Shown here: positions 26,068-39,713 of the stretch, in pieces
Numbering within the stretch: the first letter of the stretch is position 1
How the letters are laid out: the number at the start of each line of letters is the position of its first letter
From: Crotophaga sulcirostris
Lineage: Eukaryota; Chordata; Aves; Cuculiformes; Crotophagidae
Length of the DNA: 64,000 nucleotides
Direction: 5' to 3'
Assembly: GCA_013397455.1 (NCBI GenBank)
Contig: VYZB01000218.1
Coordinates: forward strand, 973,278-1,037,277
Made by a program: the position numbers and the translations under genes
The notes under the pieces: model-generated
What the model was told of the DNA's origin: nothing
Seen by the model: the letters and a program-made list of their open reading frames with translations, nothing else
Database searches by the model: none

Positions 26068-26093
26068 AAATATTTTGCTGAAATATTTTGCTG
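26068..26093 (+). repeat. Perfect 13-bp tandem duplication
   Basis: AAATATTTTGCTG occurs twice without spacer (26068-26080 and 26081-26093). A small recent duplication in intergenic DNA. Confidence 0.65.
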
Positions 26094-29000
26094 ATTGAAT
26101 TTAAGGTAAGCTGACAGTATCCATGGGAAGGTTGCTCTGCTCTTGCCTTGTATATGAACCCAGGTCCAGCCATAGGAGTAATCAGTGTACAAAATACTTA
26201 AAGGTCTTTCTCTGTTTGAAGTCAGGCCGAAAGATCTTGTGGCTGCACGGCAATCAGTTGTGAACCTTGAAAGTATCTGACTAAATTCTGGACATAAATG
26301 ATGCATGCAAATGGACAAGACCCACCAAGCATGGAAATTAGGAAATGAGCACATGATGCTGAAGAGTCCTCAGCATGCTGGTCAGTGACCTACGGACTGT
26401 AACGTACAGAGATAATTTGATACCAGATGAGTATCACAGAACATTTCCTTATAGAACATGGCTGGCACCAGAAAGATGTGTACTGCTGAGAAAGTGACTA
26501 CAGATAAAAAAATCAAATAACAGGGTTTGCAGGACTTACAGAATGTTACAATCCAAATGAGGGAAATTAGAGGGCTGTAACACATAAGGACACAACTTTC
26601 CTAAACAAATGCTCAATAGCGTTACCAGAAAAACAAGACTTAAAAACAAGTTACCTTGCACTCAGAGAAGTAGCAGGATTAGATTTTGAAGCAGTTTCAT
26701 TTAACGACACTATTGCAAGAAGAAAAAGAATAGCTTAGAAAATAAGTCCCAGACAAGCAGCCTGTGTGGAAGAGGAGATACAGCAGTATGGAAAGAAAAA
26801 GACCTGGGATTAATTCCTAAGAGCTTCCAGACATATTGGAAAATCTGCAGGTTACAGTTCTAGCTGGTAAGATAAAATGAAGCCCTAGGGCATTTAAACT
26901 ACTTTCATTTAGCTGTAAAACAATTATAATGACTTCTAATTTATCAAGAAAGCTTAAAAAGCTTTAAGCATGTCTTCAAAGAATGCAATGTCAGGTCGGA
27001 TCATTGACATCCTGTTGTTACAGGCTGGACCTGAGTGGTTCAGGACTTGAATAGAAAGGTTTAGCCATCTCTCACAGGATAGGTACTGTCATGTGCTATG
27101 ATAAAGCCTAATCAATAAAACAGATCTTTAAAAAAAATCTTGTTGCAATAGGAGGGAAGTGAAAAAAAAGGTGTAGTATGACATGAGAGATATTTTTTGT
27201 TCCTCTTTCCTGCTTCTTTTTCTCCATATTTTTTTCAGGTTGCAGAGCCATCACTTCTGATGTTCTAAGTCATATATGATAGGTGATGTAGTAATAGAGG
27301 CTTTTGGAGTCTCCAATATGAGATACTGGCAATTCATAACTGATGGGGGAAAACTGCAGGATGCCTCCGGGGTCACATTTTTTCTTGTGCCACAGAGGTG
27401 AGGTATAAGGGCCAACCTCATTCATCCACATACATTGAGACTTTCTAAACCTGCTTTCCTTCTTCCCCAGCATGAGATGTTGAAGGCAATAGGAAAGAGC
27501 TGACAGAAAAATAATGTTGAATTACTGCAGGGTGAACTGTTACAGCACTTCATCTTTGTACAAACCTGTCATTGACATTAGTGGTGCAGAAGCTGCGGAC
27601 CAAAGGTGAGGCACCAGCCAAAACTTACAGCCTTGTCTTATTGAAAGAATTGTGGAGGAATCTGTAACTAATCTTTGAATTCGTTGGCACAAGCATTTTC
27701 CTGGAAAGGGCTCTCACTATGCTGAATTGGTTTCTTTGGTTCAGCAACAGGCTTCTGCATCACCTGGAAGTCGCACTTCATGAACGTATTCAAAATATCT
27801 GACCCAGTATAGCCTTAAGATCTCTAAACATAGAAAGAAATACATTTGATATATGGGCAAAGAGAGTGTATGCACAGTTTTCTAATCCTTATCTCTTTAG
27901 AATTAAAACATGGCAAGGAACAAAGAAACAAAAGCTGTAGGATGAGTTTTGCATTACACAAAGCAGTATGAAAATAATTTTAATGAATCTATTCATTTTC
28001 ATTATCTATAATATAGTATCTGTGAAACATAAGTTTCTGGCAGACTTTCAAAGTAATTCATTTTAATGTTTTTTTTGGCATAGAAGTTCATATCTCACAA
28101 TGTTTTGGAAAACTAGAAAACCAAAACCAAGGCTACTTAGAGGAACTCCTGCCTAGGAGAACAACCTTATCAAAGTCATGGTTTCCATAAATGGCCCTTA
28201 CAGATTTTACTTTAAAAATTAATCTTCTCTGGTTTGACAGAAAGAGAAAAAGAAGATATTTATGCCATTTGAAGATACTTTTTCTACTTTTGCATGGAAA
28301 ATGTGAAATGTCATCACATTTAGGGCTAAGCTGCAGAACAAGAGCAGTTTCACCAGTTCCTGACAAACTCATCTAGCCAATTTATTTGCAATTCCAATGT
28401 AGTGCTCACTGAAATCAGAGGAAACCAAAAAAAAAAAAAGTACTTCATTGACTTCAATAGCTTCTAGATCAGTCCCTAATGAAGGATAAGTTTCTGATGC
28501 TAAGCAGCAGAAATAATCTGGGAGGGAAAATATTCAGAGTGGATTAGTTCTCTTCAGTATCCCCTGAGGAGGAATAGAAACTTGAGTCAAAATAAACATC
28601 TTAGTTAATAATTAGGAAAACTGACTTTGTGAAATGCATACACTCAGTTCTGTAACAAACTGAAACAAACATGCTAAATTAATATCTTTGCTATGGAGAA
28701 AGCCTGTGAGGCTATATTAATAAAAAAGCAGTGAATTCTGGGGATCGTGACAGCATTTCACTTGTGCTAGAAACTGCGATTTTACTGGGATAAAATATAG
28801 AAAATTCTCTCTACTCATCTGAATAGCTGTATAACTGATTAAAACCCAGCTTTTTCAGCTTACTGTAAGACGTGAATCTGACTTTCAGCAGAGTTGGTTC
28901 CTGTTGCTGGGGACAGTGGACAGCATGTGCTGTGCTAGGAAGATGGCAGTTGGATGCCTTGCTCCTCCTTCCACTTCCTGGGAAAATCAGCATGACCCTT

Positions 29001-30529
29001 GAGGGTGCACAGTGGGAATATATTCCTTAGCAGGGCTTAGTGAAAACACATTTACACAGAAGGGTTGGAGGATTCACATATTTCCACCTTCTGTTTGCTG
29101 TGCCATGAATCTGTTTTCCCTGAGGTGATGCAGAGTGTCACCCCTGACATCATAGGGTCAGGCCTGTGGATGGGCTTGTCTGGAAATCCCATCTTTATCT
29201 GGAGAATTCCTTGCTCTCAGTTGCAAGTCCTCTCTTTCTGCTGCAAAGGGTTCCCAGAGTACATCAAGCCAGATGTGCCTTTGAAAAATAGCTTTGACAG
29301 TCATTACACAGCACCCCATGGTTTCCAACAGGGAGATGAAAGCAGAGAAGAGAGGATGCACCACTAGTGCTTGGTGCGGGACTGGGACCCCCAATTGTGC
29401 AAGGATGCCTATCCTGCCCCCCTGAGAGTTCAGACATGGGATGTACTCCCCAGAAAGTCCTCTGGGGTTCACAGGTTAGGTTTACAGCAAATCCTGAAGC
29501 TGACCATGTTATGGGTGCTGAACATGGTCCCAGTGCTGCTCAGAGATCTCTTTACTGGCGTGTATTCAGCCTACCCCACCCTCTAAGATGTTCAAAGAGG
29601 TTACAGCTGTGGCTGCAGAAATAGTTTGAGACACTGCAGCACTCAAAAAACATCTTCCCTGTTCTTCCTTTACTCTAAAAAGATAAACAATCTATGCCAA
29701 TGCAAGCAACTGAAACTAAATCCAATGTGTTATTGGTATTTGCAGCAGTGATAAAGACTGTCATGTGAAGATGTGTCCTCACACTAGCCTGGGAATTGCC
29801 TTTTTTTCCCCCAACTCAGATGCCAGAAAAATGCAGTGAGAGATTTGAGGAGCCCAAGAACTAGTGGAATAAGAGAAGGAGCTCAAAGGTGCTGGCAGTG
29901 GGGTGATGTGGGAACAAGCCAGCCAATGCAAACACCATCTTGGGCTGCTCTGCAAACCTAGCCTGTGGTGAGATCCCACTGTGCTCAGCATAGGGCCCCT
30001 GAGCGGGACCAGCCAAGGAGAACAGGGAAAGGGGGCCTCCGTGGATGGAAAGTGGCCCAGTAAAAGACACAGAGCAGGGCCCACCACAGATCAGAATAAC
30101 AAGAAGGGAGAGAACTCGTCAAAGAAGAGTCAAATCTAAAATATGTATTTACTGAATATTCTCAGTCTCATCTTAGGGGTGCAATCCCGCTAACAAAAAG
30201 CAAGACTCTGCTGCGAAATACTTGATGGGGCACATGCTCCAAAGAGGAAGATATTATGATGTTACATGTTGAACTGGAGAGAGTCTTTAGCAGTGATTTC
30301 CAGTGGCAAGATGAGAGCACTAGTCTTTTATTTCACATTGGAGACACTATATCCTCCTCTGCATTGTCAGGCAGAGATGTTACGGAGAGGCAGGAGGGGC
30401 TGGAAATGAAGAAGTCTGCCACTGTGTGGTTAATGTCCTCTTAGCCATTGCCTGGAGTGTGAAGGGGAGATGTGAGTAGCTGCTTTGGGGGGAGACCAAC
30501 AAGAACAGTATGGACAAAAGTCTATGATG

Positions 30530-30591
30530 AGCTAATTAACCTTTAGAAAAGGAGAGTGAGAGCATTTTTTTCCTGTAACAAGCTAATTAAC
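30530..30591 (+). promoter_or_regulatory. Paired AGCTAATTAAC motifs (possible homeodomain sites)
   Basis: The 11-base string AGCTAATTAAC occurs at 30530-30540 and again at 30581-30591, 51 bases apart and in the same orientation. Its core TAATTA is the classic homeodomain binding sequence. The pairing suggests a regulatory element or a small duplication, but no conservation data are available, so this is only a candidate. Confidence 0.25.
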
Positions 30592-32052
30592 TTTGTCCTC
30601 TGGGACAGATACGGGGCATCATCAGTGTGCGTCCAAACAGGGGTTGCCAAAAATGCTCTTCAAAGAAGGGGTGAAAAGTCGGGGTGCTGCTGAGCCATTA
30701 GCTTGAAAAATAAGAGCTGGAAGAGCTGCCTGCTGCAGGAAAATTGGGTTTCCCTTCCATGTTTATTGCATTTATTGTAATAGGGCCCTGAAAGCATGTT
30801 CTCTGCTTGGAAGACTATCAGAATCTTCCACTAATCCATGAAAGGAGCAAAGCGAAAAAAAACGACAAACACCTTTTTCTTGACTTTTTTTTCTTATAGT
30901 AGCTCAAGTAAAAACCAAGAGAAACTTTTGTGCTGACCTTGAATGTAAACTGGGCCATTACAAGCTGATAATGAAAGCTTTAGTATGGGCAAATTCTCAG
31001 CCTACATCTCAGCTGTCTGCTGTTATGGCACCTTTGCTTTTCACTTTGGAGCCCAGTGATTTTTCTTTCCTTGAATTACTGTAATGAGAGGTTTAATCAC
31101 TGACACTTCTGGTGTTGCAAGTGCAGTAAGTGAGCACAAAAATGAAGAATTTCCTAAACATCATTTAGAATTTCAACCAAATTTTCCTCTCAGCAGAATC
31201 TGTGTGTATAGCAGTGCTTCAGAGACCTTTTCCAAGGGACATTGATAGAGGCTAAAGAGATTTTTAATGCTTCCTTTGATTTAGTAACATTAGTTCAGTT
31301 TCTAATTTGCAGAAAAGAAGTGCCCCATTAATACACACAGCCATATTTTACATTAGACATCGTAGATGTGATCTATTCTATTTTTAAAGGAGCTAATTCC
31401 TGTGTGTTTGCTGACTTATTCCAGGCACCACCAAGCCTCAAAACATAAGGACCATTCCTGACATGTGGGGAGTTGTCCTTTGTTTTGAAGCAGCTGTGTT
31501 TTTATTCTAGCCATAGCTTTCTGTACTAATATCAGTGGGCAGGACTGATTTTATGACACTGAGAAAATAGAGGAGGATATTTTAGCATAAAGAATATTTG
31601 CACATTTTCTGATGTAACAGTGGAGAAAACTTCACTGGAAATTAATGATTTCTGCAAATTGAAAAGCTTGAGTCACATTTGTGCACTCACATGAAGATAC
31701 ACACACACTCCTTTCACTTTGCTTCCCTTAACCTTATTACGGTATCACTTTGGCTGATGTCCCTGTAAATTTCACCTGCTACCCAGTGCTTGCTGGTATT
31801 GTAGGACAGACAATATCTCCCTTATTTATCTCTGACCTAGTTGTGGAAAAGGTCCAAAAGTTATCTTCAGCCTGATTAATCTAAGTCTGATCTGCTAATA
31901 CGCTGCCATGGATTAAATAAATATATATCATCTGAAATAGCTGAGGTACGGCTCAGACATCCTGCAAATGGTAGCACTCAGATGTATCTGCAGTGAATTT
32001 TGCTAAGCAGGTACTCTCTGATAAGGTTTCTGGGTCACATCTGAAGAGTCTA

Positions 32053-32097
32053 GCAGAAAACGTGATTGTGGATACTACTGAGGTACACGTTTTCTGC
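32053..32097. repeat. Perfect 12-bp inverted repeat with 21-nt spacer
   Basis: GCAGAAAACGTG at 32053-32064 is exactly reverse-complemented by CACGTTTTCTGC at 32086-32097. Pairing does not extend outward. Both arms carry a CACGTT/AACGTG core. It could be a hairpin in a transcript or a palindromic protein-binding arrangement. No known element is recognised. Confidence 0.6.
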
Positions 32098-33785
32098 AAA
32101 TTAAAATCTGAGCTGATGCTGGTAAATCAGAAGGGAAATGTGTACTAAGAGGCCTGAGGAGAGGTCTTTCACCCTCTCCCTGTGCTTGGTGCTGACAGAC
32201 GAGCCACAAGGACTCCAAAAACTCCATCTGTGTCTTTGGAAGGTCCCCATGGACCTTCCAGGCCCAACCTCCCAGGCCTCCTGCAGGGAATAGGAGGCCC
32301 TGCATTGCAGCAACCCTCATGTCAGAATCATCTAGAATATGCCATGAGCCATCCTGGTCCTCGGAGGTGTCCAAAATCAGGCTACATTACAAGTTGTTTA
32401 ATCTTGTCCCCACAGCTTGGACACATTGTCTTTTGAGGTTGCCCAAGCCGTAATGTTCGCACTGATATTTTCAAACTGTAGTTAAATAATCATGTGGTTA
32501 CATACTGGTGGCTTTTGTAACTGACTCATTGTGCATCTCATCCTATGGTCACTGCAGCCTGGGGGATTTACTAGCTGCCTTCCTGGCTGTATGGAAGAAG
32601 TGAGCCAGGTCCTCTGTAAAATAAGACAGATGGAGGGAAAACCCACCTGCCAACATCAAACCACTCACAACACTCCTCCCCAGCTCAGACGTGCAAGCTA
32701 GGGATGTTCCCTACAAGCTAGTGCAAGGACAAGAGGGTGAGTTTGTTTGCAGCATTATGTGTGCAAAAAAATGTGTAACTGGAAAGCAAAGAGAAGCAGG
32801 TTTTGGGGAGATTCAGCAAAACGCTATCACCAAAAGGAGAAGTGAAAGCAAGGAGCGGAGAAAGGACCTCCTCTTGCTTATCCCAGTATTCTGAGGAAGA
32901 CAAGCAGGACTCCACCAAGGATATTGTCACCAATTGCTATTTTTAATGGTAACTAAAAAGGGGCAGTTCCCCACTATCAGCTACTCACTCAGAGGGCCAT
33001 TTCTATTATTAGGACAGTCAGCTAGGATAATGCCTAAGGTTTATATTAGCTCCATTGCCAGCTAGCTTTAATGGGCACTGGCGAGCATGGCATTTTTGGA
33101 TGTGTAACTGCATCTGTTGGACAGTTTTGCCCCCTCAGGGATAAAAAAAAAAAAAAGGAAAAGGAAAATGTTGGGCAAAAATCATGGAAAATCAGTGTGG
33201 GAATGACTTTAAGAGATTGTGTAATCCGGTTCTCCCACCAGGGACCTCCTCTTGCTTCTGCTCTAACTTACTCCAGTCAAAAGGTTCTTTCTGGGATGGT
33301 TGTCCAGTAAAGGATAAGCAGTTCTGATCTGGAGAATAGTTAAGAAACAAACATCAAGAGACAAGCTGATAGAAAACTTGTTGTCATGCACAATATTTTA
33401 TCCTTCATCCTGCTCCTCATGAGAAAGGTTCAGTTTCCTCCCACAAAATTTTGTGGCTTCATTAGTAACCTTTCCCATCTCACTGGGTTTTGCAAAAGCA
33501 ATTATTATATTTTAAATCAATGAAGCAATTCAACAAAGAAAAAAATTACTACAGAAAACACCATTCAACTTTTCAGTGTTGAATGTACAGGTGTTTATCC
33601 AAGCAATAGTGCCTGTTCAGTTGAAGACTTCCTAAGACTTCATTGCTCCTGCTAATTCCCAGAGAACTGTTATTAACTAAACTATTGCATATCTGTTCCA
33701 GGGTAGTGGCTTACTGGAATATTTTTTTCTTTTTTAATTATACCTTTCCAACTCTGCTTACTGGGTTTCAAGGACATGGGATCTT

Positions 33786-33810
33786 TTATTATTATTATTA
33801 TTATTATTTT
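33786..33810 (+). repeat. (ATT)n trinucleotide microsatellite
   Basis: About eight uninterrupted TAT/ATT units, followed directly by a short T run. Likely polymorphic. Confidence 0.8.
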
Positions 33811-36800
33811 CATGCATCACTGGAGCACCTAAACAGTCTCCTACAAATTCAGAAAATCAGGCTGCCTGTAGTACATGAATCCTTCAAAAACAGTGATATT
33901 ATTAGCTCTTCTGTGTCACTGAACAGATGAGCTAAATGCTAAAATGAGAAATTTCATTAAAGATTAAAGAAATATCATTTCACGTTTCACCTGCTCCATT
34001 AATATCAAGTATGAATTCTATCTTTCATGACACAACTGAAGTGCAGTGTAAGATTTCAGATATACTATATAATCTCTCAGAGAAAGAAAAAAATGTTCAA
34101 AATCCTTGAAGAGCTGTGTCTCAGCATGACAATATGTTTTGTCTGACCATTTTAAGTCACTAAAGAACATCTTGGCTTTGTGATTTTTCAATAGCTCCCT
34201 ATTTTTATGCACCACTTGAAATATGTCAACGAAGACATAATTTTCAGGAAATGCCAAGCACTTATTCTGTGTGCGTAAGACCTTCAAAGATTTCTCCAGT
34301 GGAATATTGAAGAAGTGAGGCACTCAAAATCATTAAGTGCTTTTGGAAATCTCAGCCTTAAATATTATAGTCAAACTACTTTAACCTGGAGTTTTTCCCA
34401 GTCATTGATTTGTAACTCCCTCTTCCATTTAATTTCTGCCAAAGAGATGTTTCTGATCAGACCTCTGGCCTTTTCTCTGGAGCCCAAAACCACTGGGGAC
34501 ATGATGGGTTGCACCTTGCATTTCTGGAGTGGGAAAATTTTAAAGGACTATAGAAGTTGCCCTAAGAGGAAAAAGAAAAATTGGAAAAGACACCTGTTAG
34601 ACATTTTTCTAGGAAAAGCGTCCTAGCAAAAAGGCAAGTCCAGTAGACCATTTCATCATGATAATTATACCTAGTTATCTCAGGACCAGACAACTAAAAC
34701 AGGACACTCAAAACTTCTCAGACAAGGCATCTCTTCTCTGTTGTTCCCAATAGAGTTTTCAGCACAGGCTTTCAGAAAACTGTCAATATCAAAAAAAAAA
34801 AAACCCTCCCACACACTGGAGTGTAGATTTTGGCTATGTCCTCTGGCTGGAGCTATGCAATTGTCACATCAGTTTCAGCATCCTCTAGCAAGAACCATGA
34901 GGTACTGTACCACAGTTCTCCAAATTCCACATTTTCTGCTCTTTCCCAGTGTTTGTGGCCCCTGTTTTTTTCTAATAGCACCTACTGATGTCAGTGTAGG
35001 GCAGGCTTTGTGCAGGGTGTGTATGAGCTTCCCCCCATGGGAAAAGAGAACCTCCTCACAGCACCATGGTGCCTGTGGAATCAATGAGGTCTCAGCATCC
35101 ATTTGGAGAACAACACACTGCTCCAGTCAGCCTATCCCTGCATATATCCTTATCCCGGCTAAGGCAGAACAGAACAGCTTTCCAGTCCGTGTGCCTGTGC
35201 AAGACTCTGAGTCCCTATTTAAGGAAAGAAGAGCAGCAATGAATAAAGGACAAAAAGGGTAAACCCATGCATTTTTATTAAGCTACAAGGTAACTTTATG
35301 GAGACTGAATGTCTAGAGTGCCAGGAGTGGTTTTTATTCTCCACTGAGACTGGGGGTTATCAACCCATGGCTACATAGGACCTGTCTGATATTCTCCATA
35401 CTCCTCCTCATTGCCTTTGCCCATGGGTGCACGCTAGGTAATGGCAACATCCCCTTGTTTTTCTCCAATCTTCCATGGGCCAGAGCAGGGCTAAGCTTAT
35501 GGGGGCTGCTTTTTACTTCAGTTTTGGTTTTCCTTCACAAAGTGGGTGCAGAGATGGCTTGAACACGGGCGATCACGTCCACTCCTGCTCCGTGCAGTCC
35601 CCAGGCAGGGGCAAGCTGTCCCAAAGTGCTCCCAGCTGCCTCAGCCTCGCAGCTCACAGATGCTGGGGCAGTTCAGATAGAGCTGCCAAACCTGCAGTGA
35701 CAGGTCATTGGGTCTCTACAAACATTAATGTGATGTTTATTGCTCACGCTGAAGAGCCACATGGGCTGCAAGCTGTTTCCTCTTGGCCGAGAGCTCGGAG
35801 GGAGATAACTCAAGCTGTCTGGCGACCAGAGACATCTTCCCCTGCTGCTGACCAAGCGGGACAGTTGCTCGGGTTTGCTTTTTGTTTGCAGGGAAGTCCC
35901 GACAGAGATGCATAAACTTTATCTCTGCTCCTCAGAGGAATCTGTTTCCTTTAGATACTGCATGAGGCAATGGTTTACAGAAGGAAAGGTTCTCAAACAT
36001 ATAGCCTTGAAAAGAAACAAACCAGATCCCAGCTTCCTGACTTTACAAGGAGCACGGGGTTTGTCAGTCAATCCTGAATAAATATGAGCCTTTCTTTACG
36101 AGCAGAAATTAATCCTCAAAGCCTGACATTCACTCCCAGTCTAATTCTCCTGGCTGACCTTCAAATCCTTGTCCAAAGATTCCTGATCTTCTCACTGCCC
36201 TGCCAAAAAGATTGCTGAGACTGGCAAAGGTCGAGTAAGCTGAGCAGACAGAGGAGAGCAAGTGTAGCTGAGTTTCTTGCCAGTCCAAACTTCTCAACCC
36301 ACTAATTGCTCAGCAGTGCAAACAAGTGGAAAACAAACAGCTTCCATCAGAGGGAGGACTGTGAGCATACCTAAATCATTTGGGAAAGAGAAGTCCTTCA
36401 GAGACTCCAATTTTCCTGGTAGAAAGCAAGCTGAAGATCTGTAATGAAAGGAAAGCATCCTGCCATGGTTTCTGCACTGAGGCTACTGTCACTCAAAAAC
36501 ATGAATTTGAGGTTATCCTGAAATTGTTTCACAATCCCTCACATAATCTTTCAAATCCTCCTACAAACCTGATGTTATCCTTCAGGAACGTATCAGTGAA
36601 AGATCTTTATTTGATCAGCACTGAAATCTTTTAGGAGTAGTAAATGTAACCTTCAAGAGAACTATGGAATTCATTAAAGACAACTGCATTCGTGTTTTGG
36701 GTAGTCCAAAAAGGTTATATTAAAATGTTTCTGCTTTAAAAATCTTTAACCTGCTGGTCTGGTAAAGTCATCTCATAGGAAACCCTATGGATGGGAACAA

Positions 36801-38375
36801 CTTAGCCAAAGAACACCTCCCCAGGACCTGGTTGATTGCAAGATATATAAAAGTTTCAGGGGGTTGCCTCCTTCTTGGGCGGCACGTAGAAATCTTTATA
36901 ATAATTTAAACTGCATTCCTCATTTAAGATCTTTTCTGTTGCCAGGGCCTGGGACTCTGTCCTTCTCTACCTCACAGGTTTGTGGCCTCCAGGAGTGACC
37001 CTCTCCTGAGAGCATTCTGAGAAGACTCCTTCTGTCCTTCTACTGAAGTTCATATTGGGGTATACATTAAAAGTAAAACAGCATCTGAGGGTGATAAAAA
37101 TGCAGTCTGGAAGTTATACTTAGTGTATAAGGCACTCATTTACAAAGATGTTCATATCAGCTCAAGACCCAGTCTGATCTCCTTTTCGTTCAAACAGCAT
37201 CACTCTGGTCAGGATTTCAGTGAGATACCATGTTGGAAAGGACACAGAAAAATCACTGACACTTTCTATCTTCTGGGAAATTGTTAGAAGGACAAATAGA
37301 CATTCTGAAACATTGTTCGGCTTCTTCTTTAGAGGTATGATCAGAGAATGCATTTCCACCATTGATCTAGGAGGTTGAATTCTTTCCTTTACCATTTGAA
37401 TTCATATAATCCTCTGTGGATCTAGGCAAATTCAACTTTGGTAATTACATTTTCCAGAAGCAGAGTAGGATTAAATCAATAATTAAACAAAATTAGTTAG
37501 CACTTGTGATTTAAATTATATTTTTGAATGCGGACTTACTGAAAGCTGACATAATTTATAGACATCTCCTTCAAGCATATTCAGCCTAAACTATAATTTA
37601 AATGAACCAGAAAAAAATTACTTCCATAAGTTGAATCAATATGTCATGAATTGACATCTTGCATTAAGCAGGGCAAATAAAATTGGATAGCGCAATTATA
37701 CATCCTAGACTACAAGGTGACTGCTGTGTTCTCTGAACCTCAACATTTGCAGCTTAATGAATGCTGAAGAGCTGAACAGGTCTGGGTAACTCAGCGGTCT
37801 GTCTACATTTTCTGAAATTAAATAGCACCCTTACTTTGTATCCCTGTGGTCTAGGTCTGGGCTACTGAGGGTTTTATTTAAAAATGCAACAGTTTCCCTT
37901 CAGGGAAATACTGAGTTTTCATGGATTAGGATGGTTTTCTTGTTTCCAAAGGAATATTTTTAGCTAGTTTTTTTTTTATTATTCAGAGAGATTTACTTTG
38001 TAGTCGTTAGTCCTAATGAACTTGATAAAGTAATGGCATAGACTCTTGAAATTTTTCCCATAATTCTGTCTTACTGAAATCTGGCATTTAGCTGTGCCTG
38101 AAGGAATTAAATCACAACTTGTCTAACTGATTAGCAATGTTCGTATTTGATTTGTTATAACCATAGTCAGGGACAGACGAATGATACATGCCACTCTCAA
38201 ATTATGCTACTTCTTACACCTGTGAAAAAATCTGTAGCGGACGTATGAGGTAGTTTTAATTTACTTGACAGGTATAATAATAACAATGCACTGAAACCTA
38301 TGCCCTGATATCTTCAAGCTGTCCAGTTCATCTGAGACCCCAGCTGCCTAGGAAACATTACGGAAATGAAGTTCA

Positions 38376-38460
38376 TGTTGTTATATCTACATTGCTATTG
38401 TTACTGTGATTGAGTTTGTACTGTTATTGAATTGCTTGAACTTGCTGTTATTATTGAATT
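38376..38460 (+). repeat. Degraded TTATTG-rich minisatellite-like stretch
   Basis: Imperfect copies of a unit containing CTGTTATTGAATT recur here; clear copies lie at 38421-38433 and 38445-38460 (one extra ATT), with weaker ones upstream. It is a decayed local tandem array. Confidence 0.4.
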
Positions 38461-39530
38461 AGTGAGGTTAAGCCTGCTCAGATACGCCAGCGCATACAGC
38501 AGTTATATCTGCAGCTGCAATGTAGACATAGCCTTTGTGGGATCAGGGGTAGTAATCTGTGATGATTTCTCCTCTGAATGATTTGCATATTGCCTTCTTC
38601 TTGGTCTGACTGCCCTTCTGGACTTGCCACTCTGGACAAGTCCACAACCCAGGTTCTGCACGCTATGTGATTTCTTCATTTCTAGCTTTTTACTAAGCAG
38701 CAACCAAATTTCACAAACACCGAGTGTTAAATGATGACTGTGAGGTCTGTGTGCCACAGTGTGTGCCTGCATTTGTAAAGGTAGAAGGGAAAAATCCCAG
38801 ATCAGAGTCCACTAAGACAGAAATCTGACAGGCAGGAGACACTTCCTATAAAGAGGCTGTTGGGCTGAGTGCACGACTGTCCTGCTGGAAAGGAGCAATG
38901 CTATTTTAGAGGCCAGCAGCAGAGGGTGAGGAAAGAGATGTCTGGAGGTATCTGAAAGCTGACAGGGGTGTGAACTGGGGGTGTGAGTGATTTCTCACTA
39001 ATGGTGTACACCCTACAAGCTCAGATAGCAAGCTGCAAGGAAAATTTAAGCCCACATCTAGTCTCCAAGTCCTCCTCTTGTGTTCAGATTTCATGTTCTG
39101 AAGGGTATTTTAAAAATATATGTAAAAGAAAGTAATTGAAGACTGTTGTATAATATGCAGTTTGGATCACAGATATAACATAAATACTGGTATTTTCTAA
39201 TTTTTAAGTGTTTGAATCATCACCCTCATAACACCCCCTTAATACAGTTAGTGAATGTAACTAGATTGCAGAAGATGGCTTAAAACATCATCACAACTGC
39301 ATCACAAGTAGGGACGCTCAGCTTAATGGCCCCTAATTGCATATCTCTCTACATGTCAGCCAGGCGTGCTTTAATTCATATTCTCCCCATACTACCCACT
39401 GTTGATCCAAACAGTTTTCTGAGAAGTGGTTCTGATGTTCTGCTACCGAGAGCAAAAAGTAGCAATGTTAAAACATTATTGTTTTCAACAATAGCAAAAT
39501 GGCACAAGAAAGACATGAAAGGCAGAAGAC

Positions 39531-39713
39531 AAAATGCGCTGCCCAGGGAGGTAGTGGAGTCACCAACCCTGGAGGTGTTTAAGAGGAGATTGGATGAGGC
39601 ACTCAGTGCCATGGTTTAGATGATGGGATGGTGTTAGTGTTGGGTTATAGGTTGGACTCGATGATCTCAGAGGTCCTTTCCAACCTTGTAATACTGTGAT
39701 ACTGTGAAAATGC
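39531..39713 (+). mobile_element. CR1 LINE 3' end, short 5'-truncated copy with target-site duplication
   Basis: The CR1 body is about 39538-39706 and starts inside the ORF2 C-terminus with CTGCCCAGGGAGGTAGTGGA. The frame ends [20 protein letters not shown] then ALSAMV before TAG. The 3' UTR and a TGTGATAC-type tail follow. The 7-base string AAAATGC sits immediately before (39531-39537) and after (39707-39713), which I read as a target-site duplication. The element is close to the copy at 913-1278, about nine in ten bases identical by eye, so they belong to one subfamily. The 97-codon frame crossing into it at 39326-39619 is a chance fusion of flanking DNA with the CR1 remnant. Confidence 0.92.

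Larger units (their letters stand above)
24509..39530. other. Intergenic spacer, left part: no gene found
   Basis: This is the first part of the gap between the convergent genes GLRA2 and FANCB. Reading frames here are short or, in GC-richer patches (29100-29640, 29830-30090, 34740-35915), moderately long, including one of 173 codons at 34741-35262. None shows a recognisable domain or convincing splice context. It contains microsatellites at 25190-25247 and 33786-33810, a 12-bp inverted repeat at 32053-32097, a paired TAATTA motif at 30530-30591 and small tandem duplications. A non-coding RNA gene cannot be excluded from sequence alone. Confidence 0.6.

Noticed and set aside
34741..35262. 173-codon + strand frame
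   Set aside because: No recognisable domain, low-complexity Lys run from an A tract, no supporting splice or poly(A) context.
35475..35915. 146-codon + strand frame
   Set aside because: GC-richer patch, no domain, overlapping frames on the other strand; most likely chance.
39326..39619. 97-codon + strand frame as a gene
   Set aside because: Its C-terminal third is CR1 ORF2 remnant and its N-terminal part is unrelated flanking sequence read through by chance.
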